Source of the DNA: Bordetella parapertussis
Lineage (GTDB): Bacteria; Pseudomonadota; Gammaproteobacteria; Burkholderiales; Burkholderiaceae_C
DNA: 6,966 nt
NCBI GenBank assembly: GCA_945878355.1
Contig: CAMCTC010000176.1
Coordinates: 1 to 6,966, forward strand
Reading direction: 5' to 3'
Shown: piece by piece, positions 1-5,898 of the stretch
Numbering within the stretch: position 1 is the stretch's first letter
How the letters are laid out: each line of letters begins with the position of its first letter
Position numbers and translations under genes: made by a program
Notes under the pieces: model-generated
What the model was told of the DNA's origin: nothing
Database searches by the model: none
Seen by the model: only the letters and a program-made list of their open reading frames with translations

Positions 1-128
1 ACAGTGGCGAAGGCGATCTGGACAAAGGGCTGCTCGTCGATTGCCACGACGGCGGATTGCTGGAGTTCTCGAAGACCATTGCCGAATGGCTTCATGACGG
101 GCAGATGAAAAGCCTCGTCTTGTTATGA
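1..128 (+). CDS. C-terminal end of an unidentified protein (5' end outside window)
   Basis: The frame starting at base 3 is open from the window edge to a TGA at 126-128 and has the GC-rich third codon positions seen in the neighbouring genes; the other two plus frames stop earlier. About 41 residues are visible. The segment ends in a helix-like stretch containing EFSKTIAEWLHDGQMK, followed by a short hydrophobic tail, SLVLL. A Trp-Leu/Val-x-x-Gly-x-Met/Leu-Lys pattern near a C-terminus occurs in some medium-chain NADP-dependent reductases, but the tail here is much shorter than in those proteins, so I do not assign a family. It lies 68 bp upstream of the short-chain dehydrogenase on the same strand and could share a transcript with it. 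Confidence 0.6.
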   Translation, partial: SGEGDLDKGLLVDCHDGGLLEFSKTIAEWLHDGQMKSLVLL

Positions 129-196
129 TCCCGATGGTCGCTTGACCCGCGCAGGGTATTCCCGAATCAACAGAAGATGAGTGGAGAAATCGTCAT

Positions 197-1009
197 ATGA
201 GTCTGGTAGACAAAGTTGTATTGATCACGGGCGCCGGTCGGCCGAATGGCATTGGCGCTGGCATCGCGCGGTGTTTTGCCAACGAGGGTGCAAAGGTGGT
301 GATCACCGATCTCGACGGTGCACCGCTCGATGCAACGGCGAGGGCGATTTCGGATCGGGTCATAGGCTTGGTCGCCGATGCAGCTGACCAGCATTCGATG
401 GCAAGCGCAGCAGAACACGTGCTCTCGCTTCACGGGCGAATCGATGTGTTGGTGAACAATGCAGGCCTCGGAGGACTGGTGCTCGACTTCGAAGAAGCCG
501 GCAAGACCGAATCGGTGCTCGCAATGACCGACGCAGCGTGGGATGCGCATCTGGTGTCGAATCTGCGCACCACGTTTTCGTCTAGCGCGGCGGTGGCGCC
601 TCACATCGCGCAGCACGGCAGTATCGTGAATATCGCGTCGATTGCGGGGCTAGGCCCGACGCCCCAGCTGCCTGCGTATGGCGCCGCGAAAGCAGGCGTG
701 ATTCATTTCACCCAATCGCTCGCGATAGAACTCGCTCCGCGGCGCATCCGCGTCAACTGCATTTGTCCCGGGCTGCTCTGGACACGCGCCTGGGAAATGC
801 TGGCCTTGCGCATGAAGACGCGGCGTCCGGAGTTCGCCAACATGACTGAGCGGCAGATATTCGAGGCCATTGTTGCTGAGAGGACGCCGCTTGGCGGCGA
901 GCAGACGCCGGAGGACATTGGCCACCTCGCGGTTTTCTACGCGTCGGAGAAGGCGCGGATGATCACAGGCCAGGTGGTTGCTGTCGACGGCGGTAGATCG
1001 GTGGCTTGA
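197..1009 (+). CDS. SDR-family NAD(P)-dependent oxidoreductase
   Basis: A complete 270-residue classical short-chain dehydrogenase/reductase, the usual length for the family. It should be a soluble Rossmann-fold enzyme interconverting an alcohol and a ketone. The cofactor loop is TGAGRPNGIG (residues 11-20), two residues longer than the standard TGxxxGIG. Asp38 at the end of the second beta strand favours NAD(H) over NADP(H). NNAG is at 87-90. The catalytic set is complete: Asn122, Ser148, Tyr161 and Lys165 (YGAAK). The PG turn is at 191-192, and the C-terminal GQVVAVDGG is typical of acyl-carrier or polyol-type SDRs. The ATG at 197 has a GGAG (183-186) ten bases upstream, which supports this start. 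The stop codon lies inside the first unit of a 13-bp tandem repeat. The substrate cannot be told from sequence; nearby garD hints at sugar-acid metabolism but is on the opposite strand. Confidence 0.95.
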   Translation: MSLVDKVVLITGAGRPNGIGAGIARCFANEGAKVVITDLDGAPLDATARAISDRVIGLVADAADQHSMASAAEHVLSLHGRIDVLVNNAGLGGLVLDFEEAGKTESVLAMTDAAWDAHLVSNLRTTFSSSAAVAPHIAQHGSIVNIASIAGLGPTPQLPAYGAAKAGVIHFTQSLAIELAPRRIRVNCICPGLLWTRAWEMLALRMKTRRPEFANMTERQIFEAIVAERTPLGGEQTPEDIGHLAVFYASEKARMITGQVVAVDGGRSVA

Positions 1010-1045
1010 TGCGATGGCTTGATGCGCTGGCTTGATGCGCTGGCT
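1002..1045. repeat. 13-bp tandem repeat, three units plus a partial fourth
   Basis: Units TGGCTTGATGCGA (1002-1014), TGGCTTGATGCGC (1015-1027) and TGGCTTGATGCGC (1028-1040) follow one another, then TGGCT (1041-1045) starts a degenerate fourth. Units two and three are identical and unit one differs only at its last base. The dehydrogenase TGA (1007-1009) is inside unit one. Since 13 is not a multiple of three, each further unit repeats the TGA in a different frame. Confidence 0.9.
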
Positions 1046-1061
1046 GATGGCCGAGGCCGGT

Positions 1062-1114
1062 GCCAGCGTGCCAGTCAACGCAGGCAAAGCCGATGGACTG
1101 GCCGGCATGCTGGC
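1062..1114. terminator. Imperfect stem-loop between convergent genes, possible bidirectional terminator
   Basis: GCCAGCGTGCC (1062-1072) pairs with GGCATGCTGGC (1104-1114) over 11 positions with one G-T wobble. The stem continues, after a GGCC bulge (1100-1103), with AGTC (1073-1076) against GACT (1096-1099). The 19-base loop holds a smaller GGC-AAA-GCC hairpin (1083-1091). It sits between the ends of the dehydrogenase (+) and garD (-), where transcription from both sides should stop. Neither strand has a convincing T-run after the stem, so it is not a canonical intrinsic terminator. The structure is certain; the function is inferred. Confidence 0.45.
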
Positions 1115-1215
1115 TCCGTCATCGCCTTTCAATCACGACAACAGCCACGCCCAAACATCAGGTGTGCTTGCGCGCCGTGAGTCTGCTGCTTTGTAGCCCC
1201 TGATGCCATCACGGA

Positions 1216-2823
1216 TCAGGTAACCGGTGCTGGGTTGAAGAGCACCAGCGCGTTGTGCAGCTTCCACTGCTCGGCCCAGGTCTTCTTGCGGCCGCTCGCC
1301 ACGTCGAGCATCAGCCGGAACAGTTCCCAGCCAACGTCCTCGATGCTTGCCGATCCATCGGCGATGGTGCCCGCGTTCACGTCCATCAGGTCATGCCAGC
1401 GTCGCGCCAAGTCGCTGCGCGTGGCCACCTTGATCACCGGCACCGCGGCTAAGCCGTAAGGGGTGCCGCGACCGGTCGTGAACACATGCAGGTTCATGCC
1501 TGCGGCCAATTGCAGCGTGCCGCAGATGAAATCGCTCGCTGGCGTCGCGGCAAAGCACAAGCCTTTGGCCTTGAGTTTTTCCCCGGGTGCGAGCACGCTG
1601 GAGATCGGCGCTGACCCCGATTTGACGATCGAGCCCATCGCCTTCTCGACGATGTTCGACAGACCGCCGCTCTTGTTGCCCGGCGTCGTGTTGGCGCTGC
1701 GGTCGGCGCCGCCACGCTGCAGGTACGCGTCGTACCAAGCCATCTCGCGAATCATCGCCTCGGCCACCTCGGGCGTCGTCGCGCGCGAGGTCAGCTGGTC
1801 GATGCCGTCGCGCACCTCGGTCACTTCTGAGAACATCACGCTGGCACCCGCACGAACCAACAGGTCGGTGCAAAAGCCGACCGCCGGGTTGGCGGTGAAA
1901 CCCGAGAAGGCATCGCTGCCGCCGCATTGAACGCCCACCACCAGTTCGCTGGCCGGCACGGTCTCGCGCCGGCGCGCATTCAGCCGCTTGAGATGCAACT
2001 CGGCCTGCCGCATGATCGAGTCGACCATCGACATGAAGCCGACATGGGCATCGTCTTGCAGGCAGACCACATCCAGCGTGGCCTCGGCGCTGGCACTGAG
2101 ATCAGCCTTGTTGCGCTCGTCGACGATCGCGAAGCTGCCCGGTGGCAGCAGCCGCTCGGGCTGCAATTTCTCGCAGCCCAGGCTCACGACCATCACCTCG
2201 CCGCCGAAGTTCGGGTTCAGGCTGATGTTGCGCAGCGTGCGGATCGGCACCGTCGCGTCGGGCGCATCGATGGCCACACCGCAGCCGTAAGCATGATCGA
2301 GCGCCACCACATCATTGACGTTCGGAAAGCGCGGCAGCAACTCGGACTTGATTCGCTGCACCGCGAAGTCGGTGACACCTGCCACGCACTGAACCGTCTG
2401 CGTGATGGCCAGGATGTTGCGCGTACCGACCGAGCCGTCGGCGTTGCGGTAGCCCTCGAAGCTGTAGCCCTCTAGCGGCGGCAGCGACGCCCGCTTGGCG
2501 TTGGCGATCGGCAGGCCCTCGAGCCCGCGCACATCGGGCATCCTGAGCAGCCTCTCATGCACCCAGCTGCCGGCAGCGATGTCCTGGCGCGCATAGCCGA
2601 TGGGGATGCCATAGCGCAGCACCGGTGTGTCGATGGGAAGGTCAACAAGCGCGACCTTGTGGCCCTGCGGCACGCGGTCGCGCAAGACCGGACCGCCTGG
2701 CAGCGATGTGCCGGGTGCCAGTCCGCCGTCGTTGGCGACGATCGCGACGTTGTCGCGATCGTGCATCCGGATGGTCAAGGGATTCACGGTTGTTGCGTCA
2801 GCGGTGGTCAAGGCGTCGGGCAT
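1216..2823 (-). CDS. garD: Galactarate dehydratase (GarD, UxaA/GarD family)
   Basis: A 535-residue cytoplasmic enzyme that should convert galactarate (meso-galactaric acid) to 5-dehydro-4-deoxy-D-glucarate and water. GarD of E. coli is similar in length and needs a divalent metal, ferrous iron. The N-terminal SAF-type domain covers about residues 15-92 ([14 protein letters not shown] near its start, [14 protein letters not shown] near its end). The catalytic region follows: [14 protein letters not shown] (123-136), DHAYGCGV (176-183), [11 protein letters not shown] (202-212), [10 protein letters not shown] (216-225), [10 protein letters not shown] (299-308), NPAVG (312-316), SEVTEVRDG (332-340), [10 protein letters not shown] (448-457), and a terminal FNPAPVT. 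These motifs and the C-terminus match GarD better than altronate dehydratase UxaA, which is shorter. The closely related L-talarate/galactarate specificity cannot be excluded. The ATG at 2823 fits the family's N-terminal length but lacks a clear Shine-Dalgarno. The gene lies 44 bp downstream of the quinone oxidoreductase and is probably cotranscribed with it. Confidence 0.95.
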   Translation of the reverse strand: MPDALTTADATTVNPLTIRMHDRDNVAIVANDGGLAPGTSLPGGPVLRDRVPQGHKVALVDLPIDTPVLRYGIPIGYARQDIAAGSWVHERLLRMPDVRGLEGLPIANAKRASLPPLEGYSFEGYRNADGSVGTRNILAITQTVQCVAGVTDFAVQRIKSELLPRFPNVNDVVALDHAYGCGVAIDAPDATVPIRTLRNISLNPNFGGEVMVVSLGCEKLQPERLLPPGSFAIVDERNKADLSASAEATLDVVCLQDDAHVGFMSMVDSIMRQAELHLKRLNARRRETVPASELVVGVQCGGSDAFSGFTANPAVGFCTDLLVRAGASVMFSEVTEVRDGIDQLTSRATTPEVAEAMIREMAWYDAYLQRGGADRSANTTPGNKSGGLSNIVEKAMGSIVKSGSAPISSVLAPGEKLKAKGLCFAATPASDFICGTLQLAAGMNLHVFTTGRGTPYGLAAVPVIKVATRSDLARRWHDLMDVNAGTIADGSASIEDVGWELFRLMLDVASGRKKTWAEQWKLHNALVLFNPAPVT

Positions 2824-2867
2824 CCATCAGGTATCGCTGCGGTCGGGTCCTTCGACGGCTGTTGCGA

Positions 2868-3836
2868 TCAATCGATCGCCAGCACCAACTTGCCAAAGGT
2901 CTTGTCGCTGGCGAGCAGTTCGTGGGCGCGGCCGGTCTCAGCGATCGGGAACACCGCCTCGACGATGGGTCGGATCTGGCCCGATTCGATCAGCGGCCAG
3001 ACCCGATCGTGCAGCGACGACATGATGACTGACTTGGCCGCTACCGATCGAGCCCGCAGCGTCGAGCCAATCACGCGAAGTCGTTTCCTCAGCATCGGGC
3101 CCAGCGGGAGTTCCGCGCTGACACCGCCTAGCAGGCCGATCAGCACCAAGCGGCCATCGATGGCCAGGCTGCCGATGTTGTCCTGGAGATAGGCAGCGCC
3201 GACCGGATCGAGGATCACGTCGAAGCCATTGCCGGCGGTCCAAGCCGCGACATGGTCGACGAAGCTGCCGTCATGCCGGTTGGCACCACCGGCCGCGCCC
3301 AGCGACAAGCAGCGCTCGATCTTGTCATCGGACCCGGCGGTGACGAAGACCGGGTTGCCGAAGGCCCGACACAGCTGAATGCCGGCGGTGCCGACCCCGC
3401 TGGCGCCGGCGTGCAGCAAGACCCGTTCGCCGGGCTTGAGGGCTGCTTCGGCGTAGAGGTTGAGATAAGCGGTGGCGAAGACCTCGGGCAGTGCCGCGGC
3501 TTCGATGAACGACAAGCCCTTGGGAATCGGCAGCACCTGGCCGGCCGGGACGACCACCTCTTGGGCATGGCCACCCCCGGCCAGCAGCGCACAAACCGCA
3601 TCGCCGATCTTGAAACCGGTCACATTGCCGGCGATTTCCTCGACCACCCCCGAGCACTCGAGTCCGAGAATCGGACTCGCACCCGGCGGGGGCGGGTAGC
3701 CGCCTTTGCGTTGCGACAGGTCCGCGCGATTCACAGCGCTGGCCTTGACACGGATACGGATCTCGCCGTCACCCATGGTCGGACTCGGCGCATCGGCCCA
3801 AACCAGTCTATCGCCGTCAACTTCAATGGCTTTCAT
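2868..3836 (-). CDS. NAD(P)H:quinone oxidoreductase, PIG3/zinc-independent MDR family
   Basis: A medium-chain dehydrogenase/reductase of 322 residues when started at the ATG ending at 3836. An upstream in-frame ATG at 3869 would add 11 residues, but the inner ATG has a strong AGGAG (3844-3848) seven bases upstream and gives the family's usual start, MKAIE. The N-terminal GroES-like domain includes SAVNRADLSQRKGGYPPPPG (33-52) and GLECSGVV (58-65), and lacks the Cys/His zinc ligands of alcohol dehydrogenases. The Rossmann domain has the nucleotide loop HAGASGVGTAGIQL (142-155) and ILDPVG (208-213). Overall it matches the PIG3 (TP53I3)-like quinone reductases, soluble enzymes that reduce quinones or activated alkenes with NADPH. 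It is the first gene of a probable pair with garD (44-bp gap). A biochemical role next to galactarate dehydration is not established. Confidence 0.92.
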   Translation of the reverse strand: MKAIEVDGDRLVWADAPSPTMGDGEIRIRVKASAVNRADLSQRKGGYPPPPGASPILGLECSGVVEEIAGNVTGFKIGDAVCALLAGGGHAQEVVVPAGQVLPIPKGLSFIEAAALPEVFATAYLNLYAEAALKPGERVLLHAGASGVGTAGIQLCRAFGNPVFVTAGSDDKIERCLSLGAAGGANRHDGSFVDHVAAWTAGNGFDVILDPVGAAYLQDNIGSLAIDGRLVLIGLLGGVSAELPLGPMLRKRLRVIGSTLRARSVAAKSVIMSSLHDRVWPLIESGQIRPIVEAVFPIAETGRAHELLASDKTFGKLVLAID

Positions 3837-3843
3837 GTCGTCG

Positions 3844-3848
3844 CTCCT
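3844..3848 (-). promoter_or_regulatory. Shine-Dalgarno AGGAG deciding the quinone oxidoreductase start
   Basis: On the minus strand AGGAG stands seven bases before the ATG at 3836-3834. The longer alternative start at 3869 would place this site inside the coding region, so the shorter 322-residue protein is preferred. Confidence 0.75.
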
Positions 3849-3851
3849 GTA

Positions 3852-3869
3852 TTGGCCATGCTTGGCCAT
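3852..3869. repeat. Paired TTGGCCAT boxes at 10-bp spacing upstream of the quinone oxidoreductase
   Basis: TTGGCCAT occurs at 3852-3859 and again at 3862-3869, one helical turn apart, just upstream of the ribosome binding site of the quinone oxidoreductase. Each core TGGCCA is its own reverse complement, so the pair also reads as a near-perfect inverted repeat. It could be a regulator site in the 5' leader, or chance; no regulator gene is nearby. Confidence 0.35.
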
Positions 3870-3991
3870 TCGTGATGGGGTCGTGCCAGATCGGCGCTGC
3901 CAGCGCGTCGTCGATGTCTCGGCCTGAGGATCATTGTCTGAGTCGGCTGGCGAGGCCGAACATATGGCAACCAGCGTGTGCAGGCTAAGAG

Positions 3992-4020
3992 TTTACAAAC
4001 TGCTTAAAGTTGCGTAAATT
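3992..4020 (+). promoter_or_regulatory. Candidate sigma-70-type promoter for the small secreted-protein gene
   Basis: TTTACA (3992-3997, five of six to the -35 consensus) and TAAATT (4015-4020, four of six to the -10 consensus) are separated by exactly 17 bases. They lie at the beginning of an AT-rich stretch that contrasts with the GC-rich surroundings. Transcription would start near 4027, giving a leader of about 75 bases before the ATG at 4101. Confidence 0.45.
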
Positions 4021-4090
4021 CGTGGAAGTCTTCTAGCAAGGCTTGGACTGCAGTTTGCAGTTTTTGCTAATATTTTTAAATCTATTGAAT

Positions 4091-4094
4091 GAGG
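4091..4094 (+). promoter_or_regulatory. Ribosome binding site GAGG before the ATG at 4101
   Basis: GAGG at 4091-4094 is six bases from the ATG at 4101. It points to that ATG, whose frame stops after 16 codons, rather than to the upstream TTG at 4043 that opens the downstream frame. This is the main reason for calling the gene frameshifted. Confidence 0.55.
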
Positions 4095-4100
4095 TTGACC

Positions 4101-4345
4101 ATGAAGAAGTTTCCGAACTACGCTTGTGCACTTGTTTTGTCAGGCACGTAGGCTATGCGTTTGGTCGGGGCGTGTCACACTTGGACGCTTCGATCGTGAA
4201 TATGAACTTGGCGATCAAAGAGGCGATTCAATGTGGCGGCGGTGGCAAGGATGGCTCCGGCTGCACAGGGCCTCGCGGAGAGGCCATTGTTCTGATGAAA
4301 CAAGCTTTGGCCAAGCTGATTGAAGCCAAGAGGGCAGCGCCCTGA
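4101..4345 (+). pseudogene. Small exported helical-hairpin protein, interrupted by a one-base frameshift
   Basis: The ATG at 4101 has a good GAGG site and begins like a signal peptide (MKKFPNYACALVLSGT), then meets TAG at 4149-4151. Adding one G after base 4148 (ACG-GTA-GGC in place of ACG-TAG-GC) lets the reading continue as TVGYAFGRG into the frame that ends at the TGA 4343-4345, giving an 81-residue product. The restored protein would have a signal peptide of about 20-22 residues. A first helix (SHLDASIVNMNLAIKEAIQ), a Gly-rich loop bracketed by two cysteines (CGGGGKDGSGC) and a second helix (GEAIVLMKQALAKLIEAKR) follow. The architecture resembles small periplasmic helical proteins such as SmbP-type metal binders, but the histidines typical of those are absent, so no function is assigned. 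Alternatives are a sequencing error, or a start at TTG 4043 (100 residues, no good ribosome site) or GTG 4172. Confidence 0.6.
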
Positions 4346-4392
4346 CTCGACTCGCGACCCGCGACCGTCAGCGCCAGATTTGCGTATCGCCC

Positions 4393-5535
4393 CTACCTGA
4401 AGGCGCGCGCGATACGCTCTTTGAGCATTTCGGTCGAACCATCCGTGAAGGCCGCCGCCTGCACGCTTTCGAGGTGTCGCAGGAAGGGGTAGCGGTCGGC
4501 GAAGCCTGCTGCACCCATGCAGTGCAACATCGCACCGACATGTCGATGCGCCATCGTGGTGGCGAAGATCTTGGCCCGTGCGGCCGGGCCCTGCACGTCC
4601 TCGCCGGCGTCGAGGCGGCTGGCAGCGTCATAGATTAGCAAGCGTGCTGCTTCGAGATCCACCGACGCGTCGGCCAGTGCGAAGCGCCATGACTGGTGGC
4701 CAGCGAGTGGCTCGCCGAAGGTCTTGCGCGTGCGCCCGCACTCGGCGGCCACACGTATCGATTCGGCCACCATGCCGCTGCACATCGCGCCGACGTAGAT
4801 TCGCGCACCGTTGATTGACGTCAGCGCGCGCTTGAAGGCCTGTCCAGGCGGTGCCAGCAACTCGTCGTCGCTGGCCAGGTAACCGTCCAGTCGGTACGAC
4901 CCAGTGCCCAGCGCCGGCAGCGCGCTGGTGATCGGGCCGCCGCGCACAAAGCCTGCACGCGAGGCGTCGACGACGAACGAAGCGATGCCGGCCGCGCCGC
5001 TGCCTGTTTCGGTCTGCGCGTAGCACACCGCGACGCCGGTGCGGATCGCGTTGATGATCCAGGCTTTCTCGCCATCGAGTCGCCAGCCGCCTTCGACGCG
5101 GGTGGCGCGGGTGGTGATCGCTGCGAAGTCCGATCCCGCGCCGGGCTCGGTCAGCGAGGTGCAGCCCGCCATGCGCCCGGCGACGATCTCCGGGACGAAG
5201 CGCCGTGCCACTTCCGGTCGGGCATTGCGCGCAATGTTTTCGGCGGTGTTGTGCGAATTGATCAGCGCCATCGACAGCCCGAAATCGGCTTCGGCCAGCG
5301 CCTCGACAACCCGGACTTTGCAGCTGAACGAGGCGCCGCTGCCGCCAAATTCGGTCGGCACCGAGACACCCAAGATGCCGGCTGCTGCTGCCGCTTGGCT
5401 CAGCGCCGCGTCATACCAGGGCTTTTCGCCAGCCTCCAGCCTGGGCGTCACATGCTCGGCCAGAAAGCGCCGGGCGCGCAGCACGAGTTGGTCTTCCATC
5501 TCGTTTGCATGGTTCATGGTTGGCAATCGTGTCAC
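4393..5535 (-). CDS. Acyl-CoA dehydrogenase family flavoprotein
   Basis: A 380-residue protein of standard acyl-CoA dehydrogenase length. The family uses FAD to introduce an alpha-beta double bond into an acyl-CoA and passes electrons to electron-transfer flavoprotein. The N-terminal helical domain covers about residues 12-120. The flavin/substrate segment SLTEPGAGSDFAAITTRA is at 127-144, the middle beta domain runs to about 230, and the C-terminal helical domain includes RKTFGEPLAGHQ (270-281) and MGAAGF (340-345). The place of the usual catalytic Glu (YEGT) reads TDGSTEM, putting Asp365 there. The alternative Glu of the isovaleryl/long-chain type, in the helix near 240-250 (SINGARIYVG), is also missing. 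The start is GTG at 5535, with AGGAG (5546-5550) ten bases upstream; the later ATG (Met7) has no such site. The gene stands alone, with no CoA ligase, transferase or hydratase beside it, so the substrate is unknown. Confidence 0.93.
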   Translation of the reverse strand: MTRLPTMNHANEMEDQLVLRARRFLAEHVTPRLEAGEKPWYDAALSQAAAAAGILGVSVPTEFGGSGASFSCKVRVVEALAEADFGLSMALINSHNTAENIARNARPEVARRFVPEIVAGRMAGCTSLTEPGAGSDFAAITTRATRVEGGWRLDGEKAWIINAIRTGVAVCYAQTETGSGAAGIASFVVDASRAGFVRGGPITSALPALGTGSYRLDGYLASDDELLAPPGQAFKRALTSINGARIYVGAMCSGMVAESIRVAAECGRTRKTFGEPLAGHQSWRFALADASVDLEAARLLIYDAASRLDAGEDVQGPAARAKIFATTMAHRHVGAMLHCMGAAGFADRYPFLRHLESVQAAAFTDGSTEMLKERIARAFR

Positions 5536-5545
5536 GGTGGGGTCT

Positions 5546-5550
5546 CTCCT
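5546..5550 (-). promoter_or_regulatory. Shine-Dalgarno AGGAG supporting the GTG start of the acyl-CoA dehydrogenase
   Basis: On the minus strand AGGAG is ten bases before the GTG at 5535-5533. The first in-frame ATG is 18 bases further on, too far for this site, and has no site of its own. Confidence 0.55.
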
Positions 5551-5747
5551 GCGCGGCGTTCAGAGTCGCAGCGGCGGTTCAATGAATGGGGCTGCGCCAT
5601 GTTCAATCTCATGACCTGCAGCCTATGGGTCGCCAGCATAACTTCTGCACCATCACCGCCGCGCAGCGAGCACGGTCGACGACCAAGGTCAGCGCGGTCC
5701 GTGGCAGCCTGAAATCGGTGCTGTTGCGCCGAATCCTTGGGTTGGCC

Positions 5748-5769
5748 GTCCTGACCTTGTCCTGACCTC
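5748..5769. repeat. 11-bp tandem duplication
   Basis: GTCCTGACCTT (5748-5758) is followed directly by GTCCTGACCTC (5759-5769), then by GTCC starting a third unit that decays. It is probably a replication-slippage product in non-coding DNA. Confidence 0.7.
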
Positions 5770-5898
5770 GTCCGGGCTGAACATTGGCGCCATTCGAATA
5801 GCAAGCGGTTCAGACCTCAATCCGCCAGCAAGTCGGAACCGGTGTTCAAGCTCGGCACCCCATTCGGTACGAACCTGGCTTGCTGGGTTGCGGCTTTT

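Larger units (their letters stand above)
5536..5898. other. 363-bp intergenic region without a convincing gene
   Basis: This lies between the start of the acyl-CoA dehydrogenase and the end of the methyltransferase, both on the minus strand. It should hold the dehydrogenase promoter and the methyltransferase terminator, but I find no convincing -35/-10 pair and no hairpin with a T-run on the minus strand. Short open frames on both strands have low-complexity Arg/Ser/Gln-rich products and no ribosome sites. An 11-bp tandem repeat at 5748-5769 is the only clear structure. Confidence 0.6.

Noticed and set aside
1035..1196. 53-residue plus-strand open frame starting in the 13-bp repeat
   Set aside because: No ribosome site, the start is inside a tandem repeat, and the frame runs through the stem-loop; more likely non-coding.
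1199..1220. CCTGAT/ATCAGG inverted repeat with a 10-base loop at the garD stop, considered as a terminator
   Set aside because: Only 6 bp of stem, overlapping the stop codon, and no T-run.
1391..1930. Long open frames on both strands inside the garD region (178 residues on minus, 155 on plus)
   Set aside because: They lie within a clearly homologous galactarate dehydratase gene and have Arg/Pro-rich products typical of GC-rich shadow frames; no ribosome sites or family motifs.
1927..2475. 182-residue plus-strand open frame antisense to garD
   Set aside because: A His/Arg/Gln-rich product arising from the GC pattern of the opposite coding strand; no recognisable motif.
3252..3875. 207-residue plus-strand open frame antisense to the quinone oxidoreductase
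   Set aside because: It mirrors a conserved gene and shows no protein-family features of its own.
4331..4343. AGGGC-AGC-GCCCT hairpin at the end of the small gene, considered as its terminator
   Set aside because: A 5-bp stem inside the last codons and not followed by Ts.
5532..5804. 90-residue minus-strand open frame in the gap upstream of the acyl-CoA dehydrogenase
   Set aside because: It overlaps the dehydrogenase start, has no ribosome site and gives an Arg/Gln-rich product without motifs.
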